Assembly: GCF_026343335.1 (NCBI RefSeq)
Contig: NZ_JAPELX010000002.1
Span: 41,402-105,401, forward strand
Source of the DNA: Streptomyces sp. NBC_00078
Lineage (GTDB): Bacteria > Actinomycetota > Actinomycetes > Streptomycetales > Streptomycetaceae
DNA: 64,000 nt
Reading direction: 5' to 3'
Each line of letters starts with the position of its first letter. Position 1 is the first letter of the stretch. Of this stretch, positions 18,538 to 27,555 are shown piece by piece. Both the position numbers and the translations under genes were made by a program. The notes under the pieces are model-generated. The model was not told the DNA's origin and did not search any database. It saw only the letters and a program-made list of their open reading frames with translations.

Positions 18538-19539
18538 GTGAGCAGCCTCGACATGACGCAGGCACCGTACTCCCCGGCGAGCGCCGACGGCACGGTGCGG
18601 TGCGACGCCCGCACCCTGGCCCGGCTGGGCCATGTGGCGGCGGAACTGCTGGACCAGGCGGGCGACCGGGTCGACGACCCGGCATGGGTGGCCCTCGCCC
18701 GGCACGCCTGGGAGGAGGTACCCGCAGAACTGCGGCGCACGGTGCGGGAGTTCCGCAGGCATTCCGGCCCCGACGGCGCCCTCGTCCTCCGGAGTCTCCC
18801 CGTCGCCGCCGCGCACCTGCCGCCGACCCCCATGGTGAGGGGATCGGTCCAGCACACCCCGTCCCTCCCGGCGGCCACGCTGCTGCTGTTCGCGGCCGGA
18901 CTCGGCGACCCGGCCGCGTTCGCCGCGGAGAAGTCCGGTGCCCTGGTCCAGGACGTGGTGCCGGTGCCCGGCGAGGAGGAGGTCCAGGGCAACGTGGGCT
19001 CGGTCGAACTCACCTTCCACACGGAGAACGCCTTCCACCGCCACCGGCCCGACTACGTCATGCTGCTGTGCCTGCGGTCCGACCACGAGGGCGTGGCGGA
19101 ACTGCGCACCAGCTGCGCACGGCGCGTCCTGCCGCTGCTCACGCCCCGCACCCGCGAGGCGCTCGGCAGGCCCGAATACGTGACCGAGGCGCCGCCGTCC
19201 TTCCGCCGGACCGGCGAGGGCGCCGCGCACGCGGTGCTCACCGGGGACCCGGACGACCCCGACTGGTGCTTCGACGAGGCGGCCACCAAGGCGGTGACCC
19301 CCGAGGGCCGGGCCGCCCTCGCCGAACTGGCCGAGGTGGCGCACCGGACGTACACCGGGGTGCTGCTGCACCCCGGCGACCTCGCCGTCGCCGACAACCG
19401 CGTCACCCTGCACGGCCGCTCGGCGTTCAGCCCGCGCTACGACGGCCGTGACCGCTGGCTGCAGCGGACGTTCGCGTTCAGCGACCTGCGCCGCTCCCGC
19501 GACCACCGCCCCGGTGACGGAACGGTGCTGGTCAAGTGA
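18538..19539 (+). CDS. VioC/AsnO-type Fe(II)/2-oxoglutarate oxygenase (amino acid beta-hydroxylase)
   Basis: The 333-residue product belongs to the clavaminate synthase-like family that includes AsnO (Asn beta-hydroxylase) and VioC (Arg beta-hydroxylase). The HxE iron-binding pair is His161 and Glu163 in FHTENAFH, and the distal His is about residue 292 in LHGRSAF, followed by RYDGRDRWLQR, whose Arg binds 2-oxoglutarate. The GTG at 18538 is chosen because AAAAGGAA lies just before it and it clears mbtH by 23 bases. Two A domains of the adjacent NRPS look Asn/Asp-specific, so I infer that it makes 3-hydroxy-Asn, either on the free amino acid or on a carrier. Arg or another polar residue cannot be excluded from sequence alone. 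Confidence 0.88.
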   Translation: MSSLDMTQAPYSPASADGTVRCDARTLARLGHVAAELLDQAGDRVDDPAWVALARHAWEEVPAELRRTVREFRRHSGPDGALVLRSLPVAAAHLPPTPMVRGSVQHTPSLPAATLLLFAAGLGDPAAFAAEKSGALVQDVVPVPGEEEVQGNVGSVELTFHTENAFHRHRPDYVMLLCLRSDHEGVAELRTSCARRVLPLLTPRTREALGRPEYVTEAPPSFRRTGEGAAHAVLTGDPDDPDWCFDEAATKAVTPEGRAALAELAEVAHRTYTGVLLHPGDLAVADNRVTLHGRSAFSPRYDGRDRWLQRTFAFSDLRRSRDHRPGDGTVLVK

Positions 19540-19599
19540 CACCTCAAGCGACATCGGCCCCTTACGCGCTACGAGAACCGATGAAAGGTACGCACTGAC

Positions 19600-20850
19600 A
19601 TGACCGAGACCGCCCGGACGCCCCTCGCGGTGTTCGAACGTCACGAGTCGAACGTACGCAGCTACTGCCGCGACTTCCCGGTGGTCTTCGAACGAGCCGC
19701 CGGACACCATCTGTGGGACACCTCCGGGCGCCGCTACATCGACCTGCTGTGCGGGGCCGGATCGCTCAACTACGGCCACAACCCACCCGCGATCGTCGAG
19801 AGGGTGATGGCCTACCTCACGGCCGGGGGCCCGGTGCAGTCCCTGGACCTGCACACCGCCGCCAAGGCCGACTTCCTGGAGCGGTTCACGAGCCTCGTCC
19901 TGGAACCCCGCGGGCTCGGCGACCACGTGACGCAGTTCCCCGGACCGGCCGGAACCCTGGCGGTCGAAGCCGCCCTGAAGCTGGCCCGCAAGGTCACCGG
20001 ACGCACCGAGGTGATCGCCTTCACCGGAGGCTTCCACGGCGCGTCCCTGGGAGCCCTCGCCGCCACGACCTCACCGCTGCTGCGCGGCGCGGCCGGTGTC
20101 CCGCTGACCGACGTCACCATCCTCCCGTACGGCGATGCCCACGACGCGGTCGCCGCCCTGGAACGCGCCGGGGCCGCCGACACGCCCGCAGCGATCCTGC
20201 TGGAGGCGGTCCAGGGCGAGGGCGGACTCCACACGGCGCCCCGCCCCTGGCTGGCCCGTATCCGCGAACTCGCCGACACCACCGGTGCGTTGGTGATCGT
20301 CGACGACATCCAGGCGGGCTGCGGACGCACCGGTACCTTCTTCAGCTTCGAGGACACCCCCGAACTCCGCCCCGACCTGGTCTGCCTGTCGAAGTCCCTC
20401 AGCGGAATGGGGCTACCGATGGCGGCGCTGTTGATCCGGCGCGAGATCGACCGTTGGGCCCCCGGCGAGCACAACGGCACGTTCCGTGGCCACAACCTCG
20501 CCTTCGTGGCGGGCGCCGCGGCACTGGACCACTGGACCGAGCCGCACTTCACCGACCACGTCGCCGAACTGACCGCAGCGATCCGCACCAGCCTGGCGAG
20601 CATCACCGACGCCCTCCCGGTGGGTGCCGCCCAAGTCGTCGGCAAGGGAGCGATGAGCGGACTGCGATTCCCCGCCCCCGGAACGGCCGAGCGGATACGG
20701 GAGGCGTTGTTCCGCGCCGGCATCGTCGCCGAGACCTCGGGGTCGGGGCATGTACTGAAGCTCCTGCCACCCCTGACGATTCCCCTCACCGATTGGAAGG
20801 ACGTGGCGGACACCCTGGGCGACACCGTCCAGGTACTCGCCACGGCGTAG
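19600..20850 (+). CDS. EctB-like class III aminotransferase (diaminobutyrate-2-oxoglutarate type)
   Basis: The 416-residue, PLP-dependent fold-type I enzyme begins with the EctB/DABA aminotransferase pattern FERHESNVRSYCR and GAGSLNYGHN. The PLP lysine is Lys265 in LSKSLSG and the Asp motif is DDIQAGCGRTG. The family makes L-2,4-diaminobutyrate from aspartate semialdehyde. Sitting at the end of the NRPS operon, it probably supplies Dab as a building block. No A domain in the window shows a recognisable Dab signature, so Dab may enter at an upstream module or through the unassigned modules. No ectA or ectC lies nearby, which argues against ectoine synthesis. Confidence 0.9.
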   Translation: MTETARTPLAVFERHESNVRSYCRDFPVVFERAAGHHLWDTSGRRYIDLLCGAGSLNYGHNPPAIVERVMAYLTAGGPVQSLDLHTAAKADFLERFTSLVLEPRGLGDHVTQFPGPAGTLAVEAALKLARKVTGRTEVIAFTGGFHGASLGALAATTSPLLRGAAGVPLTDVTILPYGDAHDAVAALERAGAADTPAAILLEAVQGEGGLHTAPRPWLARIRELADTTGALVIVDDIQAGCGRTGTFFSFEDTPELRPDLVCLSKSLSGMGLPMAALLIRREIDRWAPGEHNGTFRGHNLAFVAGAAALDHWTEPHFTDHVAELTAAIRTSLASITDALPVGAAQVVGKGAMSGLRFPAPGTAERIREALFRAGIVAETSGSGHVLKLLPPLTIPLTDWKDVADTLGDTVQVLATA

Positions 20851-20860
20851 TCGCCCGACG

Positions 20861-20898
20861 CCCTGGGGACGAGCCGAGCGGCCGCGGCCGTCCCCGGG
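20861..20898 (+). terminator. Candidate terminator after the aminotransferase
   Basis: An imperfect GC-rich inverted repeat (CCCTGGGGACG paired with CGTCCCCGGG, one-base mismatch or bulge) begins 10 bases after the aminotransferase stop. It probably ends the left biosynthetic operon. The loop is long and itself GC-rich. Confidence 0.5.
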
Positions 20899-21237
20899 AC
20901 CGAAGGCGCGTTCAGCCCCGGAATGTCGCGGCCCTCGGCGAGTTCGCCAGCCGTACCCCGGCCGTGGCCGACCTCGTGCTGGTGCGCGGCAACCTGCCGA
21001 CGTCCGGGGTGGCCGGCGAGCAGGCCCCCAGGCGGCGGTCGCCCGCCGGCCGCTCGCAGAGGCCGGTCAGGCTCGGTCCCGTGAACCCCCACATCCGGAA
21101 CCGGATCACGGCCGGTGCTTCCCTGATGATTGAGTGAGTTCAAGGGACTCACAGGGGTGGAAGATGGACGAGTGGTGGCTGGTGTTCGTGCCGGATCCGG
21201 AGCGGTGGGAGCCGCTGCCGGAGGAGGGGGTGCTGGG
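20899..21237. other. Non-coding gap at the left boundary of the mobile module
   Basis: About 340 bases with no gene I can recognise. One frame at about 20917-21138 stays open but matches nothing familiar. No tRNA or obvious attachment repeat was found by eye. This is where the biosynthetic DNA gives way to recombinase genes. Confidence 0.5.
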
Positions 21238-22638
21238 GTGGGGGTCCGTGACTTGCCGGCCGCGGTGGCCGCGGTGGGGCTTCAGCCGGGCGATCCGGTT
21301 TTTGTACGGCCTGATTTCGTGGTCGATCCCGAGCTGCTGGAATTCGTACGCTCCCCGGAATTCCACCCGCTGGAGCGGGAAACTCGGCGGAATTACGCAC
21401 TGGATATCCGGCTGTTGCTGACTTGGTTGTGGCGACGCGGGATACCGTGGCGGCAAGCGACCGAGGCCGACTTGCGCGCGTACAGGGAATTTCGGTGTGA
21501 CTCGCCACTCAACCCAAGCCGAATCAGCGGGGCGAAGTGGGATCGGGAAGCGCCGGCTTTCACACGGCTCTACCGGTGGGCGAAGGTCACGCCGCTGCCG
21601 GTAGACAGCAAGCGCCGGACAGACCGCGCAGCGGACGCCCGCAGCTCGCGAGTGTCGTGGCTGACACCACGAACTTGGGGTCTCTGGCAGGACGTGGGCC
21701 TTCGCGGCCTCGGTCCCGACGGGACACCGGTGCCGGGCTGGGACGCGCGGACCGAACTTCGGAACACCTCGTTCGTCGGGTTCACCCTAAGCTCGGGACT
21801 GCGGCGGCAGGAATCCAGCGCCATGTTGACGTTCGAAGTGCCGTCCCGACCGCTGCGCTCGGGCCGCTACTGCCACGGGGAGGTGGCCCGAGCGCTGTCC
21901 CGGTCGAAGCGAGACCGGACCTTCTACGCGTCGGTCGATTCATTGCGCCAGGTCAGCGCCTACGCTGAGTCGGAGCGGGCCTGGGCAGTCGAACGGGCCC
22001 AGGTCCAGGGACGCTACGAGAAGTTGCCGCTGATGCGGCTGATCACGAAGGTCACGACGGGCCGCACCCCGACGGTCCACTGGGTCGACCGCGACGGCGT
22101 CCAAGGCCGATATGACCTGAACCTGCTCGACTGGCGCGAGCAGCAGTGGCTGTTCGTCGAGGGGCCACAGGGCCCGGAGCCGGCGTGGTTGTGGCTGACC
22201 GAGCAGGGCCTGCCCATGCTGCCGGACCGCTGGAACACTGTGTTCCGGCAGGCCAACCAACGGTGCGAGCAGGCTCTGCTGACTCCGCAGGAGCGGGAGA
22301 CATCCCGGCTGCTGCGGGTCGCGGAGATCCGGGGGAAGGTCCCGTACGCGACGCCCCATTCCATGCGTCACTCGATGGCGCTCTACATGTTGATCCTGCT
22401 CAACGAGTTGATGGACAAGAAGTACGGGCTGACCGCCGCGGACCGGCGCGACTTCGCCCAGCTCTACGGCGACCCGTGGTGGCTGGTGAAGACCCTGTTG
22501 GGGCACAAGGACGTTGAGACGACGAAGGAGCACTACCTCAACCCTCGGGAATTGCATCAGACGGGCGAGAAGTCGCAGGCCGCCTGCTCGTGGAGGGAGT
22601 CTGGCGGACTCCGACACTACTACGACCTAACAGCTTGA
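21238..22638 (+). CDS. Tyrosine recombinase 1 of a trio
   Basis: A 466-residue site-specific recombinase/integrase. Catalytic residues seen are Arg in SGLRRQES, HxxR in PHSMRHS, His in LLGHKD, and Tyr in TTKEHY. The frame is open from 21130, but the first 36 codons would give a Gly/Ala/Val-rich stretch unlike a folded domain. The GTG at 21238 is therefore chosen; it has a GGAGGAGG ribosome binding site about 12 bases upstream. The catalytic Tyr is followed by NPRELHQ and about 30 more residues, a tail shared with the next recombinase. It is more diverged from recombinases 2 and 3 than those two are from each other. It probably acts in strand exchange for transposition or integration of this module. 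Confidence 0.88.
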   Translation: MGVRDLPAAVAAVGLQPGDPVFVRPDFVVDPELLEFVRSPEFHPLERETRRNYALDIRLLLTWLWRRGIPWRQATEADLRAYREFRCDSPLNPSRISGAKWDREAPAFTRLYRWAKVTPLPVDSKRRTDRAADARSSRVSWLTPRTWGLWQDVGLRGLGPDGTPVPGWDARTELRNTSFVGFTLSSGLRRQESSAMLTFEVPSRPLRSGRYCHGEVARALSRSKRDRTFYASVDSLRQVSAYAESERAWAVERAQVQGRYEKLPLMRLITKVTTGRTPTVHWVDRDGVQGRYDLNLLDWREQQWLFVEGPQGPEPAWLWLTEQGLPMLPDRWNTVFRQANQRCEQALLTPQERETSRLLRVAEIRGKVPYATPHSMRHSMALYMLILLNELMDKKYGLTAADRRDFAQLYGDPWWLVKTLLGHKDVETTKEHYLNPRELHQTGEKSQAACSWRESGGLRHYYDLTA

Positions 22639-22703
22639 CCAGGCATGTTGCCAACGTTTTCCCGTCTGATGCATGATCTGCCCTCCAGAAGGGATGGTCT
22701 GGA

Positions 22704-23837
22704 GTGGTGCATCAGCAGAAGGTGGCCCTGGCGGGGTCGGCATACCTGGAACTCGTCTCCGGGGTGGTTCAACTGCGTCCCGAGGACGCGATGTTCGACG
22801 CGATGTTGCGGGGCTGGCGGGCCCAGCAGAAGTCGCGGGGGCTGAAAGACGAGACGATCGACCCGAGGGAACGGCTGATCCGCCGGTTCCTTGATTTCGC
22901 GAACGAGTACCCGTGGCAGTGGACGCCGGCCCACATGGACGAGTGGTCGGCCTCCCTGACGAGCGAGAAGCACCTGGCGCCATCCACGGTCCGCAGCTAC
23001 CAGGGCACGGTTCGACTGTTCACCGAACTCCTCATCGACGCCCGCTACGGCTGGGGCCCGGCATGCGAAGAAGCCTTTGGCGCTTATCCGGTGGCCATCG
23101 CTCACGAGTGGAACACCCTCCCTCACCTGCAGGACTACGAGGGCGACCCGGAAGCGAGGCCGTTCACCCGAGAAGAACTGCAGCGGTTCCTCGACTACGC
23201 CGACGACCAGGTCGCACGCGCGGTGAAGTCCAAGCGCAAGGGAGCCCTCGCCGCCTACCGGGACGCCACCCTCTTCAAGGTCATCTACGGGTGGGGACTT
23301 CGCCGGACCGAGACGTCCAAGCTGGATCTGGTCGACTTCGGGCGGAACCCGAAGGCCCGCCAGTTCGGCCGGTACGGCACACTCAACGTCCGCTATGGCA
23401 AGGCGAAGAAGGGGCAGCCGCCGCGGCGGCGGAACGTGCTGTCGGTGATGGGCTGGGCTGTCGAAGCGGTCGCCGACTACGTCGAGAACGTCCGGCCGCG
23501 GTTCGGGTTCCCCGATCATCCGGCACTGTGGATCACCGAACGCGGGGGACGCCTGCAACCCAGTTCCATCAACGACCGGTTCGAGGCATACCGCGACGCC
23601 CTAAAGCTCCCGAAAGACCTAGTTCCACACTCAATCCGCCATTCATATGTCACACATTTGACCGAAGACGGAGTAGATAGGCGATTTATTCAACAGCAAG
23701 TCGGTCACGAGTGCGATAGCTCCACGGCCATCTACACGAACCCTCGGGAATTGCATCAGATGGGCGAGGAATCGCAGGTCGCGAAGTCAGGGAGGGGCCT
23801 GACGAGGACTCCATCCTTCTACAACTTAGCGGTCTGA
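22704..23837 (+). CDS. Tyrosine recombinase 2 of a trio, with tail of recombinase 1
   Basis: A 377-residue recombinase beginning at a GTG preceded by CTGGAG. Catalytic motifs are Arg in GLRRTE, HxxR in PHSIRHSY, QVGHE and Tyr in STAIY. It is a close paralogue of the next gene over its whole length up to the catalytic Tyr. There the sequence switches to NPRELHQ and a tail like that of recombinase 1 instead of the THVSDDFMN ending of recombinase 3. The stretch 23600-23720 just before this switch is much richer in A/T than its surroundings. All catalytic residues are present, so the protein may be active. Confidence 0.9.
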   Translation: MVHQQKVALAGSAYLELVSGVVQLRPEDAMFDAMLRGWRAQQKSRGLKDETIDPRERLIRRFLDFANEYPWQWTPAHMDEWSASLTSEKHLAPSTVRSYQGTVRLFTELLIDARYGWGPACEEAFGAYPVAIAHEWNTLPHLQDYEGDPEARPFTREELQRFLDYADDQVARAVKSKRKGALAAYRDATLFKVIYGWGLRRTETSKLDLVDFGRNPKARQFGRYGTLNVRYGKAKKGQPPRRRNVLSVMGWAVEAVADYVENVRPRFGFPDHPALWITERGGRLQPSSINDRFEAYRDALKLPKDLVPHSIRHSYVTHLTEDGVDRRFIQQQVGHECDSSTAIYTNPRELHQMGEESQVAKSGRGLTRTPSFYNLAV

Positions 23838-23895
23838 TCTGGGAGTTTGGCGATCAGATCCCATCTGATGCAGGATTTGCCCTCTGAAGGGGAGG

Positions 23896-25023
23896 GTGAA
23901 AGTGGGTCTACAGCGACGCGCCGACCTGGCTGGGGCGGCTCATCTGGAGCTGGTTTCCGGGGTGGTCCAGCTGCGTCCGCAGGACGCGATGGTCGAGGCG
24001 ATGGTGCGGGGCTGGCGGGCCCAGCAGGCTGCTCGCGGGCTCCGCGAGGACACGGTCATCGCCCGGGAACGGCTCGTACGCCGGTTCCTGGAGTACACCA
24101 ACGAATACCCGTGGGCCTGGACGCCGGGGCATGTGGACGAGTGGTCGCTCTGGCTGACCAGCGAGAATCACCTCGCGCCGTCCACGATCCGCAGCTACCA
24201 GGGCAGTCTGCGCCTGTTCAGCGAGTTCCTGATCGATGGCCGCTACGGCTGGGCGGTGGCCTGCGAGGACGCCTTCGGCACACACCCGGTGGCCATCTGC
24301 CACGAGTGGAACACCATCGCCCACCTCAACGACTACGAGGGCAGTCCGGAGGCGAGGCCGTTCACCCGCGAGGAGATTCAGCGCTTCCTCGACTACGCCG
24401 ATGGCCAGGTCGACCGGGCGGTACGGGCCAAGCGCAAGGGGGCCCTCGCCGCCTACCGGGACGCCACGCTTTTCAAGGTCATCTACGGGTGGGGACTGCG
24501 CCGCACCGAGGCGGCCAAACTCGACCTGGTGGACTTCGGCCGCAACGCCTCGGCCCCACACTTCGGCCGGTATGGCACGCTCAACGTCCGCTACGGCAAG
24601 GCCAAGAAGGGCCAGCCTCCCCGGCGCCGGAACGTACTGTCGGTGATGGACTGGGCGGTGGAGGCGGTCGCCGACTACGTGGAGAACGTGCGGCCAAGGT
24701 TCGGCTACGAGGACCATCCCGCGCTCTGGGTGACCGAACGGGGTGGCCGGATTAAGCCAGCGGAGATCAACGCCCGGTTCGTCGCCTATCGCGACGCGTT
24801 GAAGCTCCCGAAGCAACTCGTCGTCCACTCCGCTCGCCACGCCTACGTCACCCACCTCACGGAGGGCGGGGTTGACCGGCGGTTTCTGCAGCAGCAAGTC
24901 GGTCACGAGAATGACAGCTCCACCGCCATCTACACCCACGTCAGCGACGACTTCATGAACACGATGCTCCACAAGGCACTTGCTCCCGCGCTCGCCCTGA
25001 TCCCCGCAGACAAGGACCGCTGA
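23896..25023 (+). CDS. Tyrosine recombinase 3 of a trio
   Basis: A 375-residue recombinase with Arg in GLRRTE, HxxR in VHSARHAY, QVGHEN and Tyr in STAIY, followed by the common actinobacterial ending THVSDDFMNTML. A start at GTG 23902 is possible instead, because the GGGGAGG sequence better fits its spacing. The stop overlaps the start of the next gene by one base (ATGA type), so the two are probably translationally coupled. Strong paralogy with recombinase 2 shows tandem duplication inside the module. Confidence 0.92.
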   Translation: MKVGLQRRADLAGAAHLELVSGVVQLRPQDAMVEAMVRGWRAQQAARGLREDTVIARERLVRRFLEYTNEYPWAWTPGHVDEWSLWLTSENHLAPSTIRSYQGSLRLFSEFLIDGRYGWAVACEDAFGTHPVAICHEWNTIAHLNDYEGSPEARPFTREEIQRFLDYADGQVDRAVRAKRKGALAAYRDATLFKVIYGWGLRRTEAAKLDLVDFGRNASAPHFGRYGTLNVRYGKAKKGQPPRRRNVLSVMDWAVEAVADYVENVRPRFGYEDHPALWVTERGGRIKPAEINARFVAYRDALKLPKQLVVHSARHAYVTHLTEGGVDRRFLQQQVGHENDSSTAIYTHVSDDFMNTMLHKALAPALALIPADKDR

Positions 25024-25364
25024 TGGCCGCGAAGCTCGACTACCACTGGCGCCTGCGCAAGGTCATGGCCGACCGCGGACTCTTCTCCACCACCGACCTC
25101 ATCCCGCTACTGGACGAACGCGGCATCACCCTGTCGTCCAGCCAGGTCTACCGGCTCGTCGTCGAGCGCCCCGAACGACTCAGCCTGAAGATCCTCATGG
25201 CCCTGCTCGACATCCTCAACTGCACCATGGACGACCTCATCGAGCCCACCGCCGCAGCAGGTGCCGCAACAACTGCCCGGACAAAGACGGCCGTTGGTGC
25301 CGAAGCAGGCGTCGGTGGCCTGCGACCCAAGCGAGCCCGCATCCGCGGTCTCGAGCGGCCGTGA
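25023..25364 (+). CDS. Small helix-turn-helix (XRE-like) protein of the recombinase module
   Basis: The 113-residue product has a helix-turn-helix-like N-terminal half (DLIPLLDERG, SSSQVYRLV) followed by LKILMALLDILNCTMDDLIEP. That layout is common in Cro/C1-type proteins encoded beside actinobacterial integrases. The C-terminus ends in a basic patch (LRPKRARIRGLE). It overlaps both neighbours by a few bases. It may be a repressor or an accessory DNA-binding factor for the recombinases; the role is inferred from position. A partial copy of this gene recurs at 55347-55535. Confidence 0.8.
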   Translation: MAAKLDYHWRLRKVMADRGLFSTTDLIPLLDERGITLSSSQVYRLVVERPERLSLKILMALLDILNCTMDDLIEPTAAAGAATTARTKTAVGAEAGVGGLRPKRARIRGLERP

Positions 25365-26542
25365 CCACACCCGGGCACCCCGATCGGGCCGTCACCGACC
25401 CGATCGGGCTCATCGCGGACCTGGTCGCGGCCGTCGAACATCACCTGGAGCCTGACCGGATCCGTGCCGCGGTCGCCAGCGTCGCGGGCGGCCGCTCGAA
25501 GTCACGCCGCCTCACGGCACATCTCGCTGAGCATCCCCGCGTGCTGAACGACGGTCGCTCGCCGGCGCCCAGGGCCGTCGGCGACCTGCTCATCGCCCTG
25601 CGTGAGGCCGGAGCCCAGGCCATCTCGCCGCCGTGTTGCGCCGAATGCGGCAGGCAGATGCGAACTCTCCAGCGCCGCGGCCAGGACTGGTACTGCTGGA
25701 ATTGCGGGCCGCAGCCGGAGCCGTGTGCTGCCTGCGGAAACGCCCGCCGGGTCGCTTCACGCGACCGGGCCGGGCGGCCACGATGCGGCAAGTGCCCGGA
25801 CACCGACGGACGCGACCCCGTCGCAGTGATCGGCGCCCTGATCGCTGAACTGGACCCGCAGGCCCGACGGGAGACGGTCGCCGACGCGGTCCGTCGATCG
25901 GCGCCTCGTCCCTCCTACCAGCAGAAACTTGCCTGGGCCCTGGAATCCCACGCAGCCCTGCTGACCGGGGACGGTCACCTCGCACCCCACCGCGCGATCC
26001 TCAAACTGATCGACCTGCTGCACGAGGCCGGCGTCACCGGGATCGTCCGGCCGTCCTGCCCCGGCTGCAACAGAGTCGTACGCATCGACAAACCCCTCGA
26101 TGGACAGCGGGTCTGCCGCATGTGCATCTCCCACTCCCGCATCGAGGAGTGCTCGGGATGCGGAGCCCGCCGAGAGCCCGCCACCCGCGAGGCCCAAGGC
26201 CGGCCAGTGTGTCCGAACTGCCTGGTCAGCGACCCGGCGAACCTGGAGACCTGCATCAACTGCGGCCGACGAAAGGTCGTGAAAACCCGCACGCCGGACG
26301 GCCCGCTCTGCTCGAGCACGGTCACATGCGCGCGGTCCTCGACGCCCGGACCTCCACCGGCTACGGCGACCGCGGCCGTCCCGGCGTCCACGGCGTCCTC
26401 GATATCGAGACGGTGCGTGCGGCCGCCGACACCGCCGCGAGCCTGTTGGGCCGGACCGCAGCCGGGGAGAAGATCTCCGGCCAGGCGGCCCGACGCGCTC
26501 TCACTGGAGCCCTCAAAGCCCCGCGCTTCGAAGGAACCTTGA
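25361..26542 (+). pseudogene. Multi-zinc-ribbon protein of the recombinase module, frameshifted
   Basis: Starts at a GTG overlapping the previous gene. After a leader that includes GRSPAPRAVGDLLIALREAG, five CxxC-x(n)-CxxC-type zinc ribbons can be read (CAECG, CAACG, CPGCN, CSGCG, CINCG). Past about 26310 this frame turns into a Pro/Ser/Arg-rich string typical of out-of-frame GC-rich DNA. The next frame over carries sensible coding to about 26640 (LDIETVRAAADTAASLLGR, ARDGIVLFDNP). I infer a frameshift near 26300-26320 and a truncated 3' end. Such zinc-ribbon proteins often accompany integrases; their function is unknown. Confidence 0.7.
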
Positions 26543-26895
26543 CCACCCGACAGGCCGCCACGAAGGCCGCGAAGTTCCTCGCGCGTGACGGGATCGTCCT
26601 GTTCGACAACCCCGACTCGTTCCTGATCTGCGCTTTCAAGCGAGATACGGCCCTGTGTGACCCGGAACCGGGGGCGACCGCCCCCAACCAGTTCGCCTCC
26701 GGGCCGGGCAACTCGTCCTGGCCGCCGCCGTCCTCACCCGCCGACACGGCACGCAAGGGCCACCTGCGGCCCTACCCGACAACGTCATCCCGATGCCCGG
26801 GCTGGAGCACTGACCGACCGAAACCGGACGGAGTCGAGCGGAAACCATGCAATCGGTTACCCGCGAAGTTCCACAAATCCAGGAGTTCCGCGTGA
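26313..26895 (+). pseudogene. Out-of-frame 3' remnant of the zinc-ribbon gene
   Basis: This frame has plausible coding character from about 26320 to 26640, then becomes low-quality and stops at 26895. I read it as the shifted continuation of the preceding gene. An unrelated small hypothetical gene remains possible. No domain is recognised. Confidence 0.4.
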
Positions 26896-26904
26896 CGGTA
26901 CGTA

Positions 26905-27339
26905 GTGAGTGTTTGGAGCCTCAAAGTACCAGGTCAAAGGCTGTCTAAGGGGCTCACGAAAGCCTGGACCGCACGCGAGCCCGACGACTGGAGCGCGTTC
27001 ATGCGCTTCGCCGAGGACGAAGAGCGGTTGGGAGACCTGCTGCACCCACCCCGTTCCGCCGAGGGCTTTCGTGCCTGGGCGAAGGAGCAGGCCGCTGCCA
27101 AGTCCGATGGCGACTGCTTCGGGTTGGCAATCGAAGCCGTCGGCACGGGGAAAATAGTCGGTGCTGTCGGCTCGCATCATGCTGATCCACGTGCAGGCTG
27201 GTTCGAGTACGGCGTCACGATGGGCGCTGATCATCGGCGCAAAGGCTACGCGGCAGAAGCCGTGGTGATGCTACTGCGCTACATGTTCGCCGAGCGGCGC
27301 TTTCAGAGGCTGCGACGGGATCTATCCGACTATTGGTAG
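26905..27339 (+). pseudogene. GNAT-family N-acetyltransferase, 3'-truncated
   Basis: About 145 residues resembling RimJ/RimL-type GNAT acetyltransferases (FGLAIEAVGTGKIVGAVG, YGVTMGADHRRKGYAAEAV, MFAERRFQRL). The acetyl-CoA-binding loop RRKGYA is present. The protein breaks off at RRDLSDYW, where the family usually continues with a VYAYNEAS-type stretch and a last helix. It is probably a fragment left at the edge of the mobile module and likely non-functional. Confidence 0.6.
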
Positions 27340-27555
27340 GGGCCGATATTCAGGAGGTCGATCTGTTCCTGTCCTTGTGGCCCCTCCATTGCCCCTGACG
27401 CTCCTTGAAAGCCCGCCCCATACGGCATACCGGACGTCGCTCCAGCTCAGCGGGCAGGTTGAACCATGGTGCAGCGAATTCTCACTTGGGGCACATGCGC
27501 GAACGTTCGCACGTGGGCGACCTCTCGCCGGTACCGACGGCGTTGGTAATGCGGC

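Noticed and set aside
19600..20850. Ectoine biosynthesis locus
   Set aside because: EctB-like only; no ectA, ectC or ectD nearby, and the gene ends an NRPS operon.
20851..21237. tRNA gene or att site at the left edge of the recombinase module
   Set aside because: No cloverleaf, and no matching direct repeat near 55.8 kb could be found by eye.
27499..27510. 12-base palindrome GCGAACGTTCGC as an operator
   Set aside because: It lies downstream of the SDR stop rather than in a promoter region, and no second copy was found.
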